A stretch of DNA of 64,000 nucleotides from Microbacterium enclense. GTDB lineage: Bacteria; Actinomycetota; Actinomycetes; Actinomycetales; Microbacteriaceae. The notes beneath the pieces are model-generated. The model worked only from the letters and a program-made list of their open reading frames with translations. It did no database searches and had not been told where the DNA came from. The position numbers and the translations under genes were made by a program. The stretch covers positions 132,022 to 196,021 of the forward strand of contig NZ_KQ758472.1 of the NCBI RefSeq assembly GCF_001456955.1. Reading direction: 5' to 3'. This document shows, in pieces, positions 32,634 to 41,219 of the stretch; the first letter of the stretch is position 1; every line of letters begins with the position of its first letter.

Positions 32634-34124
32634 TCAGGGCGCGGCGGGACGCTCGTTCTCATAGAGCGCCCGCACCTGATCCGCGGTGAGCGCCCGGTCC
32701 CAGACGCGCACCCGGGCGAAGGTGCCCTCGGCGTAGTTGCCCACGGTCGAGGCCATTTGCACCGCGCCGACGGTGAACTCGGCGGGGGTGGGGTTCAGAC
32801 CGTCCGGGTAGGGGTAGGGGTTCTTCACGTAGGTGTTGCCGAATTTGTCCGTCATGGGCCCGTAGGCCACGGCCGCTCCGTCGAGATACGACACCGCTTC
32901 CCGGCCGTCGTAGGTTCCGACGTGCAGCTGCCAGACGTGGCGGGTGAAGGTCTGTCCTGACGCGGAATAGTCGAGCGAGAACTTCTGACCCGGCGTCGGC
33001 CCCCCCGTCCGGGAGACGTGGAAGTTGGTCCGCTCATCACCCCCGTAGGTGCTGAGGTCGTAGAACAGTCCGTACGACCGTCGGGGGTCGGTGCTCGCCT
33101 CCGACCACATGCCCGCGACGAAGCCGGCGTTGTCGTCGGTCATGAGCACCCAGGCGGCGACGGTGACCTTCCCACTGCCCGCTCCGACGTTGAGTCGTCC
33201 GACGGCGTCGCGGTGCAGGCGGAGGAAGCTCTTGCCCGGGAGGTTCACGCCCCTGCCGAACGGTGTCGCGACGGTGGTCGAGCGCACGGAGCCCGCCTGT
33301 TGGAGCGGCAGATCACCGGCAGTGGTGCGGAACGGCGGCGCGGCCTCATCGAACCGCCACTCCGCGAGGGGAAGGGGCACCGGAAGGTCGGCCGTCGGTG
33401 TCGGTTCGGGCGTCGGAGTCGGCGTGGAGGTCGGCGTCGCGGACGGCGCGGGCGTCGCGCTCGGAACCGCGGTCGCGGTCGGCGTCGGCGTCGCGGACGG
33501 CGCGGGCGTCGCGCTCGGCGCCACGGTCGCGGTCGGCGTCGGAGACGGTGCGGCGGTCACACTCGGCGTCGCGCTCGGCGACGGTGTGGGGTCGGGAGTC
33601 GGCGAGGTCGGCGGGCTCGGCTCGGCGTCGGTGGAGGTCACGGTGAGCGCGTCGAGCGTGACGTTGGTGTTCTGGGCGGCGGCGGTCTTCTGACCGGTCG
33701 CAGTGACGGTGAGTGTGTGAGCGCCCGAGACGAGGTCGGACCGCTCGAAGAGCACCGTGTGGAAGACGTTCGTGGGTGCATAGGCGTCGACGCGCGCTAC
33801 GAGGGCACCGTCGATGCGCACCTCGCTGATTCCGCTGAGCGGAGTCAGCCGTCCGTGGATGCGGATGCCGGTACCGACGAAACGGTACGTGTACGAGGCT
33901 TTCGCGGTGTTCGCGTACTGAACGGAGCCCTTGTAGTCGGCGCGGTTCGAGGTCGTGCGCCACGCTCCGCTGTAGGTGATGGCGGGGTCGAGACCGTCGA
34001 TGGTCTGGACGGTGGATGCCGGGTCGGCCGCGAACGACGGGGCACTGGCGACCGAGGCGGGTGCGATGACGGCGATCGCCACGAGGACGGCGATCAGCCG
34101 CGAACGCGATGTGTGTGCGGGCAT
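32634..34124 (-). CDS. secreted LamG-domain protein
   Basis: This 496-residue secreted protein has a signal peptide (RSRLIAVLVAIAVIAPASVA, cleaved near AAD at about 32). A beta-sandwich, carbohydrate-binding-like domain follows (about 38-160, SGISEVRIDGALVARVDAY). A Pro/Thr/Ala linker with repeated SATPAPSATPTPT motifs covers about 165-250, and a C-terminal LamG/concanavalin-like domain about 255-490 (GKVTVAAWVLMTDDNAGFVAGMW and AEGTFARVRVWDRALTADQV). It probably binds extracellular glycans, and no hydrolase motif is visible. The ATG at 34124 follows AAGGAG at ideal spacing and directly precedes the signal peptide. Confidence 0.85.
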   Translation of the reverse strand: MPAHTSRSRLIAVLVAIAVIAPASVASAPSFAADPASTVQTIDGLDPAITYSGAWRTTSNRADYKGSVQYANTAKASYTYRFVGTGIRIHGRLTPLSGISEVRIDGALVARVDAYAPTNVFHTVLFERSDLVSGAHTLTVTATGQKTAAAQNTNVTLDALTVTSTDAEPSPPTSPTPDPTPSPSATPSVTAAPSPTPTATVAPSATPAPSATPTPTATAVPSATPAPSATPTSTPTPTPEPTPTADLPVPLPLAEWRFDEAAPPFRTTAGDLPLQQAGSVRSTTVATPFGRGVNLPGKSFLRLHRDAVGRLNVGAGSGKVTVAAWVLMTDDNAGFVAGMWSEASTDPRRSYGLFYDLSTYGGDERTNFHVSRTGGPTPGQKFSLDYSASGQTFTRHVWQLHVGTYDGREAVSYLDGAAVAYGPMTDKFGNTYVKNPYPYPDGLNPTPAEFTVGAVQMASTVGNYAEGTFARVRVWDRALTADQVRALYENERPAAP

Positions 34125-34267
34125 CGTGCGACTCCTTCGGCGCGAGACGAGTGCAGCCACGAAAGACGCGAGGCCTCCCCCTGACCTGCGGCCCATCATG
34201 CCGCACCCCGTCCGAAGCGCGAAGGACGAAGCACGAAAGGACGAAAACCGAAGGGCGATGCGTCCTT

Positions 34268-37200
34268 TCAGCGGAAGTCCCGTGACGCGTGGGCGACGCC
34301 CACCCGCAGATCGGTGAAACCGTCGGCGACGACGTTGGTCACGCCTTCGACGGAGCGTTCGAGCATGCCGCGCACGATGAGCGCGGGTGATTCTCGCGCG
34401 ACCCGTCGGTACCTGTTCCACACGCCCACCGAGCAGATGATGTTCATCAGGCCGTGCTCGTCCTCGAGGTTGAGGAACGTGATCCCGGATGCCGTGGCCG
34501 GTCGCTGGCGGTGGGTGACGAGCCCTGCCACCTCGATGCGCCGATCGGTCTCGAACGAACGCAGCTCACGCGAGGTGAGCACCCCCCGTGCATCGAGCGC
34601 CGCCCGGAAGTGGGTGAGGGGGTGGTCGTCCGCCGAGAGACCCGTCGCCCAGAGGTCGGAGGCGAGGATCTCGTAGCTCGACGGGTCGGTGAACAACGGC
34701 GGTTGCACGGCGACGAGGGAGTCGGGGAGGAACTCGGCGCGGTCCAGCGCCGCGGATCCCGACAGCCAGATCGCCTCGCGCCGCGTGTGTCCGAGGCATT
34801 CGAACGCGCCGGCCGTGGCGAGCGCTTCGAGTTGGGCGGTGACCAGGCCGGTGCGGCGTACGAGGTCGCGAAGGTCGCGGTAGGGCCCTCCCCGCTGACG
34901 CTCGGCGACGATGCGCTCGGCGACCTTCGTGCCGATGCCCGTGACCCCGGCGAGTCCGAGGCGCACCGCGAACCCGCCGTCGCGGCGGTGCGCGAGGGTC
35001 TCGTCGGGCTCGGAGGGATCGAAGTCGCCGGTCGGGGGCTGCTCGGCGTGGGCGCACGCGTCGAGTCCGGTCGGCCGCCCCCTTCCCCGGCGTCCCGTCC
35101 CTCCTGCCTCATCCGTGTCGGCGGCATCCCCTTCTTCGACGTTCGCCGCCCCGGCATCCATCGCCGCGTCGCCCGTGACCCCGGAAGCACCCGCCGCTGC
35201 GATGTCGACCGCTTCGAGCGTCGCCTCGACCCCCGACCGCAGCAGGTCGGGCCGGCGCACCACCACCCCGTGACGGCGCGCATCGGCGGTGAGGGTCGCG
35301 GGCGAGTAGAACCCCATCGGCTGCGCGCGCAGGAGTCCCGCGAGGAACGCCGCCGGGTAGTGCAGTTTGATCCACGAGCTGGCATAGACCAGCAGGGCGA
35401 ACGACAGCGAATGCGACTCGGCGAAGCCGAAGTTCGCGAACGCCTGGATCTTGGCGTACAGCTCGTCGGCGACACGGCCGACCAGCCCGTTCTCGGCCAT
35501 GCCCTTGTAGAGCGTCTCGCGCAGCGAGTCGATGCGCTCCAGGCCGCGCTTCGACCCCATCGCGCGGCGCAGCAGGTCGGCGTCTTCGGCGGAGCAGTTG
35601 CCGACGGCGACCGCCATCTGCATGAGCTGCTCCTGGAAGACCGGTACGCCCATCGTGCGCTCCAGCACGGGACGCAGCTTCTCGTGCACGTAGGTGATCT
35701 TCTCCTGCCCGAGCTTGCGCCGCACGAAGGGGTGCACCGCCCCGCCCTGGATGGGACCTGGCCGGATGAGCGCGATCTGCACGACGAGGTCGTAGAACTT
35801 CCGCGGCTGCAGACGCGGCAGCAGTCCCATCTGCGCGCGCGACTCCACCTGGAACACCCCGATCGAGTCAGCTCGGCAGAGCATGTCGTACACGGCCTTC
35901 TCTTCTTTGGGCAGCGTCGACAGCTCCCACGCCTCGCCCGTGGCATCCCTAATCAGGTCGAAGCAGTACTGCAGGGCCGCGAGCATGCCGAGGCCCAGCA
36001 GGTCGAACTTGACCAGGCCCATCCACGCGGCGTCGTCTTTGTCCCACTGGATGACCGTGCGATCCTCCATGCGCGCGTGTTCGATCGGCACGACCTCACC
36101 CACGGGGCGATCCGTGAGCACCATGCCGCCGGAGTGGATGCCGAGGTGCCGCGGCGCCTTCAGCAGCTCCGACGCGAACTCGATGACCTGGTCGGGGATG
36201 TCGTGGTCGGCCCCCGTCTCGAGCGTCGCTCCCCACCGCTCGACCTGCTTCGACCACGCGTCCTGCTGCCCCGGAGAGTGCCCGAGCGCCCGGGCCATGT
36301 CGCGCACGGCGTTCTTGGGTCGGTACTGGATGACGTTGGCCACCTGCGCCGCCCGCTCGCGCCCGTACTCCTGATAGACCCATTGGATGATCTCTTCGCG
36401 GCGGTCGGAGTCGAAGTCGACGTCGATGTCGGGCTCCTCGTCGCGCAGACTCGAGAGAAATCGCTCGAACGGCAGCTTGTAGAAGATCGAGTCGACGGCG
36501 GTGATGTCGAGCAGATAGCAGACCGCGCTGTTGGCGGCCGATCCGCGCCCCTGGCACAGGATGCCGCGACGTCGGGCCTCGGCGACGATGCCGTAGACGA
36601 TGAGGAAGTACCCGGGAAAGTCCTTCATCTCGATGACGCCGAGCTCGCGCTCGATGCGACGCCGGTCGTCGTCGGAGAGGTTCGGGTACTTGCGGGGCAC
36701 GGCCTCCCACACCAGGTGCCGCAACCACGACATGGGCGTATGCCCCTCGGGGACCTTCTGCTTCGGAAGCGCGGGTTTGGCGCGACGCAGCGGGAAGGCG
36801 ATCTCATCGGCGAGGGCCACCGTGCGCGCGACCGCGCCCGGGTAGCGCGCGAACCGCGCCGCCATCTCGACGCCCGATCGCAGGTGCGCACCGGCGTGCG
36901 CGGGCAGCCAGCCGTCGAGCTCGTCGAGACCCCGGTTCGCGCGCACCGCGGCGACGGCCGCGGCGAGCAGCTCTTTCTGCGGCGCGGCGTAGTGCACGTT
37001 GTTGGTGGCGAGGGTCGGCAGCCCTCGCTCGGCGGCGAGGGCGGCGAGTACGTCGTTGCGGCGCGAGTCGAGCGGATCGCCCTGGTCCATCAGCTCGACG
37101 TAGACGGCCTCGGCGCCGAACAGGTCGACGAGGGTGTCGAGTTCTCGCGCGGCTCCCGCCGGCCCCTCGGATGCCAGGGCCTGCCGCACCGCGCCCTTGC

Positions 37201-37792
37201 GGCATCCGGTGAGCACCGCCCAGTGCGGATCACGGGGGCCACCGGATCGCTCGGCCAGGTCGGCGAGGTCGTAGACGGGGCGCCCCTTCTCGGCGCCGGT
37301 GAGCTGCGCGTGCGTGATCGCGGCGGCCAGACGGTGGTACCCCTCTTCTCGCCGGGCCAGCACGAGCAGGTGGGAGCCCTCGGGATCGGCCTGGCCGTTC
37401 TGCGGTCCGGGGAGTCCCAGCGACAGTTCCGCCCCGAACACGGTCTTCACGGTGCGTGCTTCAGCCGCTTCGGCGAAGCGCACGATGCCGTAGAAGCCGT
37501 CGTGATCGGTGAGGGCGAGGGCGTGCAGGCCGAGGCGTTCGGCTTCTTCGACGAGTTCTTCGGGCGAGGAGGCACCGTCGAGGAACGAGTACGACGAGTG
37601 CGCGTGCAGTTCGGCGTAGGGCACGGTCTCGGCCGGCCGATCGATCGACGGCGGCACGTAGGCGCCGCGCTTGTGCGACCATGCCGGACTGTCGCCGCCG
37701 TCGCCGTTCGGCGGGGCGCCGGTGGGCCGGCGGGCGTCGCTGAGCAGTCGCTCGAGCTCCGACCACTTCACGGGCGGGTTGGTCCATCCCAT
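34268..37792 (-). CDS. dnaE2: error-prone DNA polymerase III alpha subunit
   Basis: DnaE2 is the damage-inducible C-family polymerase that carries out mutagenic lesion bypass with ImuA and ImuB. The 1174-residue protein has the PHP domain (YAELHAHSSYSFLDGASSPEEL, LTDHDGFYG), palm acidic residues in PDIDVDFDSDRREEI, and a C-terminal OB fold (RRIEVAGLVTHRQRPA, ITFLNLEDEHGLMNII). An acidic low-complexity insert lies at about 855-930. It lacks the beta-clamp-rich tail of DnaE1, as expected. The ATG overlaps the stop of a 57-codon ORF (TGATG). Confidence 0.95.
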   Translation of the reverse strand: MGWTNPPVKWSELERLLSDARRPTGAPPNGDGGDSPAWSHKRGAYVPPSIDRPAETVPYAELHAHSSYSFLDGASSPEELVEEAERLGLHALALTDHDGFYGIVRFAEAAEARTVKTVFGAELSLGLPGPQNGQADPEGSHLLVLARREEGYHRLAAAITHAQLTGAEKGRPVYDLADLAERSGGPRDPHWAVLTGCRKGAVRQALASEGPAGAARELDTLVDLFGAEAVYVELMDQGDPLDSRRNDVLAALAAERGLPTLATNNVHYAAPQKELLAAAVAAVRANRGLDELDGWLPAHAGAHLRSGVEMAARFARYPGAVARTVALADEIAFPLRRAKPALPKQKVPEGHTPMSWLRHLVWEAVPRKYPNLSDDDRRRIERELGVIEMKDFPGYFLIVYGIVAEARRRGILCQGRGSAANSAVCYLLDITAVDSIFYKLPFERFLSSLRDEEPDIDVDFDSDRREEIIQWVYQEYGRERAAQVANVIQYRPKNAVRDMARALGHSPGQQDAWSKQVERWGATLETGADHDIPDQVIEFASELLKAPRHLGIHSGGMVLTDRPVGEVVPIEHARMEDRTVIQWDKDDAAWMGLVKFDLLGLGMLAALQYCFDLIRDATGEAWELSTLPKEEKAVYDMLCRADSIGVFQVESRAQMGLLPRLQPRKFYDLVVQIALIRPGPIQGGAVHPFVRRKLGQEKITYVHEKLRPVLERTMGVPVFQEQLMQMAVAVGNCSAEDADLLRRAMGSKRGLERIDSLRETLYKGMAENGLVGRVADELYAKIQAFANFGFAESHSLSFALLVYASSWIKLHYPAAFLAGLLRAQPMGFYSPATLTADARRHGVVVRRPDLLRSGVEATLEAVDIAAAGASGVTGDAAMDAGAANVEEGDAADTDEAGGTGRRGRGRPTGLDACAHAEQPPTGDFDPSEPDETLAHRRDGGFAVRLGLAGVTGIGTKVAERIVAERQRGGPYRDLRDLVRRTGLVTAQLEALATAGAFECLGHTRREAIWLSGSAALDRAEFLPDSLVAVQPPLFTDPSSYEILASDLWATGLSADDHPLTHFRAALDARGVLTSRELRSFETDRRIEVAGLVTHRQRPATASGITFLNLEDEHGLMNIICSVGVWNRYRRVARESPALIVRGMLERSVEGVTNVVADGFTDLRVGVAHASRDFR

Positions 37793-37965
37793 CAGGGCAC
37801 CCCCGCCTCGCCATGCGGTGCCGGCACCGCTCGAGACGTTTCCGCCCGGGGGCGGACGCGCACCGCTGTCACGCCACGGAATGCGCCCGACGTCGAGTAC
37901 ACCGTCCCTCCGCGGGGCGCGTGCACCGACGGCCGTCGCGACACCGACATCGCGCGCTCAGTCAT
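37792..37965 (-). CDS. 57-residue ORF coupled between imuB and dnaE2
   Basis: This short basic ORF starts with an ATG inside the last codons of imuB (8-base overlap) and ends with a TGA that overlaps the dnaE2 ATG. The product starts MTERAMSVSRRPSV and is Arg/Ala/Val-rich, with no recognised domain. The double overlap is the pattern of translational coupling and suggests ribosomes move from imuB through this ORF into dnaE2. It could be a small mutasome protein or only a coupling device. I found no match in memory. Confidence 0.5.
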   Translation of the reverse strand: MTERAMSVSRRPSVHAPRGGTVYSTSGAFRGVTAVRVRPRAETSRAVPAPHGEAGVP

Positions 37966-39502
37966 ACCGCCCCTCCGCCCGCCACTCGCCCTCTTCGACG
38001 ACCAGCAGCCACGCCCCTCCATCGGCGTCGACCACCTGGAACCGGTGCGCGCGGCGTGCGCGCAACGGATCCCACCCGCGCTCGCTGATCGGCCAGGGGC
38101 CCGCCCATTCACGGATGCGGCGTCGCTGCCCGGCCGTCTCGAGCACCGCCGGCGGGGCGCTCAGCACGTCGCGCTCCCCCACCGTGACGGAAGCGCCCGC
38201 GATGTCGGTCACGCCCACCAGGCGCGGCTCGGGGTAGACGGTGGCCGGCAGGGGGTCGGGAAGGCTTCCGGGCCAGGGCCGTGCACGGTCTTTCGCCGTG
38301 ACGGCCCGGTCACCCCACGGGACGTTCACCTGACGCTCGGCGAGCCATCGTCCGCCGCCGATGACCGGTGTCACGACGGCGCGATGACCGAGCATGGCCT
38401 GCACACGCGAGAGCGCGTGGTGCACGCGTTCGTCGGGGCCGGCCCCGAACAGCCCTTTTGCGTGGTGGGCGGCGGCATCCACGGCTTCGGGTTCGATGTG
38501 CACGCCCGCGACACCGCTGCCGAAGATGCCCTGCGCGTCTTCGGCGAGCTGCCAGCGCACCCGGTCGACCACGGCTGCGGCGTCGAACGACCCGGGATGC
38601 AGCCAGACGCGCTCGCTGCGCTCGGCCCGTTCGCCGGTGAGGACGACCCGCAGCTCGGTGCACACGAGGTCGTGGGCACCCAGTCGGGCGATGAACTCCT
38701 CAGCCGCCACGCGCATGCCGAAGGCGATCTGGTCGGCGAGCTCGAGGGGAGGCTCGAAGGCGACGTCGCGGTGCAGCTCGGGCGGAGGGGTGCGGGGCTG
38801 CACCGGTTGCGAGTCGAGCCCTCCGGACAGGGCGTGCAACCGCACGCCCCGGGCGCCGAAGCGCTCGCGCACCCGCTCCACAGGCAACGCGGCCAACTCG
38901 CCGAGGGTGTGCACGCCCAGTCGCGAGAGCAGGCTCCCGAACTCGTCGTCGTCGAGCGTCGCCACCGACAGAGGCGCCAGGAATGCGCCCGCGTCGCCCG
39001 GCTCCACGATCCGCACGGGGGCGTCGGCGCGTGCCGACCGCGCCGCCTGCTCGGCGGTGAAGACCCCGTCGGCGACGCTCGCCCGCACGTCGGAGAAGCC
39101 GTCGTCGTCGAGGAGTCGCAGGAGCGTGCGCGCAGCCTCGAGCTCTCCGCCGTAATACCGGGCCGGGCCCCGCGCCTTCAGCGCGCACAGCCCCGGGCGC
39201 ACCACCTGCACGCCGGGGGCGTGCTCTTCGACGCGCGCGACGACGGGGGCGAAGGCTCGTGCATCGCGCACGGGGTCGGCGGGTACGACCTGCAACGTCG
39301 GACACAGCGCCTGCGCGTCGCGGCGCTTCTGCCCGCGACGCACACCCTGTGCCCGAGCGGCCCACGAGCAGGCCACGACGATGTTGTTCGCGAACACCGC
39401 CACCGCGGCATCCGGCGTGGGGGGCGACACGGCCTCATGGGCGAAGGCCGTGATCGGCCAGTCGGGGAACCACAGCACGAGGCTGCGCGTGGGCGCCTGC
39501 AT
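37958..39502 (-). CDS. imuB: ImuB, Y-family polymerase-like mutasome protein
   Basis: This 514-residue Y-family polymerase-like protein starts MQAPTRSLVLWFPDWPITAF, where catalytic DinB enzymes have VDMDAFFA; the acidic site is absent, as in ImuB, which acts as an adaptor between DnaE2, ImuA and the beta clamp. The helix-hairpin-helix region (SLLSRLGVHTLGELAALPVERVRERFG) and little-finger region follow. The start overlaps the imuA stop by one base (TGATG). Confidence 0.92.
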   Translation of the reverse strand: MQAPTRSLVLWFPDWPITAFAHEAVSPPTPDAAVAVFANNIVVACSWAARAQGVRRGQKRRDAQALCPTLQVVPADPVRDARAFAPVVARVEEHAPGVQVVRPGLCALKARGPARYYGGELEAARTLLRLLDDDGFSDVRASVADGVFTAEQAARSARADAPVRIVEPGDAGAFLAPLSVATLDDDEFGSLLSRLGVHTLGELAALPVERVRERFGARGVRLHALSGGLDSQPVQPRTPPPELHRDVAFEPPLELADQIAFGMRVAAEEFIARLGAHDLVCTELRVVLTGERAERSERVWLHPGSFDAAAVVDRVRWQLAEDAQGIFGSGVAGVHIEPEAVDAAAHHAKGLFGAGPDERVHHALSRVQAMLGHRAVVTPVIGGGRWLAERQVNVPWGDRAVTAKDRARPWPGSLPDPLPATVYPEPRLVGVTDIAGASVTVGERDVLSAPPAVLETAGQRRRIREWAGPWPISERGWDPLRARRAHRFQVVDADGGAWLLVVEEGEWRAEGRYD

Positions 39503-40218
39503 CAACCCACCGCCCGCACCGGATAGACGTCGCGCTCGCGCGGCACGAGGCGTTCGGCGGGTGCGCCCAGCAGCTCGATCGACCCGTCGGCGGCGGGCAG
39601 CAGCATTCGCGCCCGTCGGGCGTTCGGCGAGCGTCGACTGCTGACCGACACCGTGAGCTCTCGACCGGCGAGGTAGCCGTGCCCCTGGCCGAGCCCCGAC
39701 CACTGCGGGTCGGCCACGTCGATCACCGCCTCGGCCTGCGGCCACGCGCCCTGCACGAGCAGCACCGATCCGCGGTCGCGCAGACGCGCGGCCAGACGGG
39801 TCGTCTCGGCTCCCCCGCGTGCCGCCGTGGAGCCCGCCGGCGGGCGCACGGCCACGACCGGGAGCACCTCGGTGATGGTCGCGGTCACCGCGAGCCACCG
39901 GGGACCCGGGTCGGGGATGAACACGAGCCGGTCGAGGTCGAGCCCGTACTTCTCGGCGGCTTCTGCTCCCAGTTCGGGCATGCCGATCACGCCGCACCAC
40001 GCCCCGTCTTGCGAGGGCCGGGCCATGAGTGCCAGCAGCAGCGAGGCCGAGCGGGCCAGCGCATACGCCGAACCCGGGCGGAGGCCGCCACCGGGCAGCA
40101 ACGACGAGAAGGCGGGATGCGTCGGCAGCACGGGGGCGTCCATGCGTCGCCCCTGCATGCGTTCGAGGCGATCGCGCAGCGCATGGATGTCGGGGACGGC
40201 CTGTACCTGGTCTCTCAC
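39502..40218 (-). CDS. imuA: ImuA-type (RecA/SulA-like) mutasome protein
   Basis: This RecA-fold protein of about 238 residues lacks a usable Walker A (LLPGGGLRPGSAYALARSASLLLALM) and belongs to the ImuA'/SulA-like group that assembles with ImuB and DnaE2. The GTG at 40218 is preferred: GAGG stands six bases before it. An upstream GTG at 40236 would put the start five bases from the SOS box. It is the first gene of the imuA-imuB-ORF-dnaE2 operon. Confidence 0.87.
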   Translation of the reverse strand: MRDQVQAVPDIHALRDRLERMQGRRMDAPVLPTHPAFSSLLPGGGLRPGSAYALARSASLLLALMARPSQDGAWCGVIGMPELGAEAAEKYGLDLDRLVFIPDPGPRWLAVTATITEVLPVVAVRPPAGSTAARGGAETTRLAARLRDRGSVLLVQGAWPQAEAVIDVADPQWSGLGQGHGYLAGRELTVSVSSRRSPNARRARMLLPAADGSIELLGAPAERLVPRERDVYPVRAVG

Positions 40219-40240
40219 GATCGCCCTCACTCCCACAGGT

Positions 40241-40256
40241 TAGAACATGTGTTCTA
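40241..40256 (-). promoter_or_regulatory. LexA (SOS) box before imuA
   Basis: TAGAACATGTGTTCTA fits the GAAC-N4-GTTC core of actinobacterial LexA boxes, with near-perfect symmetry. It lies 23 bases before the preferred imuA start and should place the whole mutasome operon under DNA-damage control. Confidence 0.92.
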
Positions 40257-40385
40257 TTCCCTCAATCCCTGTGGGTCGAAGATACGATCGACCTCCGACA
40301 TCGGCGTCGGAGGCGGTGTGCAGAGGCATCGGGCCGGCTTGAGAGCACGCCGAACACCCGGATGCCGCAGAAGACGCCCGTCCGC

Positions 40386-40883
40386 TCAGGCCGCCAGAGC
40401 CAGGTACGGCTCCCACCGCGGGTCGCTCTTGTCGACGCCGCGCACCGTCCACGACGAACCGCGGGGAGGGGCGGGGACGAGCCGGAGCTCCCAGCGCATC
40501 TCCTGCGGCGTGCGGTCGCCCTTGACGTTGTTGCACAGCAGGCAGCACGCGACGAGGTTCTCCCACGTGTCCTTGCCTCCGCGCGACCGCGGCAGCACGT
40601 GGTCGATCGTGGAGGCCGCCTTGCCGCAGTAGCCGCAGCGGTGGCCGTCGCGGCGCAGGACGCCGCGCCGGGTCACCGGCACGCGCCGAGCCCCCGGTAC
40701 CCGCACGTAGCGGGTGAGGATGATCACCGCCGGGCGGTCGAACGTGCCGGCGGCGGCCCAGACGGGGTCCTCCTCCACGCGTTCGACGACGACGGCCTTC
40801 TCGTTCATCACGAGCACGAGCGCCCGCTTGAACGACACGACGGCGAGGGGCTCGTAGCCCGCGTTGAGCACCAGTGTGCGCAT
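40386..40883 (-). CDS. HNH endonuclease
   Basis: This 165-residue protein of the small stand-alone HNH group starts MRTLVLNAGYEPLAVVSFKRA. Zinc and catalytic residues lie in RCGYCGKAASTIDHVLPRSRGGKDTWENLVACCLLCNNVKGDR (read in segments: CGYCG, IDHVLPRSRGG, NLVACCLLCNN). These proteins are widespread in actinobacteria, and their target is unknown. The ATG at 40883 is chosen by homology; longer readings would run through the upstream terminator. Confidence 0.9.
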   Translation of the reverse strand: MRTLVLNAGYEPLAVVSFKRALVLVMNEKAVVVERVEEDPVWAAAGTFDRPAVIILTRYVRVPGARRVPVTRRGVLRRDGHRCGYCGKAASTIDHVLPRSRGGKDTWENLVACCLLCNNVKGDRTPQEMRWELRLVPAPPRGSSWTVRGVDKSDPRWEPYLALAA

Positions 40884-40958
40884 GTACGTCTTCCTCTCGA
40901 ATGGCCGAGACGGCTTCTCGGATGTTCGACTCGCGACGACGGCAGGTGCGGAGGGATG

Positions 40959-40990
40959 AAAAAAGGCGCTGTCTAGGCAGACAGCGCCTT
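40959..40990 (-). terminator. intrinsic terminator embedded in a 37-codon ORF end
   Basis: A 12-base-pair stem, AAGGCGCTGTCT with AGACAGCGCCTT, has a four-base loop and is followed on the minus strand by six T residues. It is the strongest Rho-independent terminator in the window. The TAG stop of the upstream 37-codon ORF lies at the top of the stem and loop. The HNH gene starts about 75 bases further on. Confidence 0.92.
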
Positions 40991-41086
40991 CGAACGCGCG
41001 GCAGGGCCGCGGCATCCGAACTCACGATGCCGAAGAACGAGCAGCCCGAGCGCATCCATGGTGCGGATGCGCGGACTGGTGTTCAT
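40973..41086 (-). CDS. 37-residue ORF ending inside a terminator
   Basis: The ORF starts with ATG at 41086 after a strong GGAGGG seven bases upstream. It reads MNTSPRIRTMDALGLLVLRH, then a basic C-terminus with one Cys (FGCRGPAARSKALSA). The stop codon TAG sits in the loop of the terminator hairpin, so ribosome position could affect hairpin formation. It could be a free-standing small protein with its own terminator or a leader peptide controlling the HNH gene downstream. I do not recognise the sequence. Confidence 0.5.
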   Translation of the reverse strand: MNTSPRIRTMDALGLLVLRHREFGCRGPAARSKALSA

Positions 41087-41219
41087 CGGCGTTCCCTCCG
41101 GTTCTTCCGACGTCGGTGACAGGCTAACCCACTGCGACACGCCCGGGGTCGGACGGAAGAGGAAACAGAAGACGGCGTGTCGGAGAACGATGTCCTCCGG
41201 CACGCCGTCTCGAGAAGGC

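Noticed and set aside
34454..39526. Very long plus-strand open frame opposite dnaE2 and imuB
   Set aside because: It is the antisense shadow of two certain genes with no recognisable domain.
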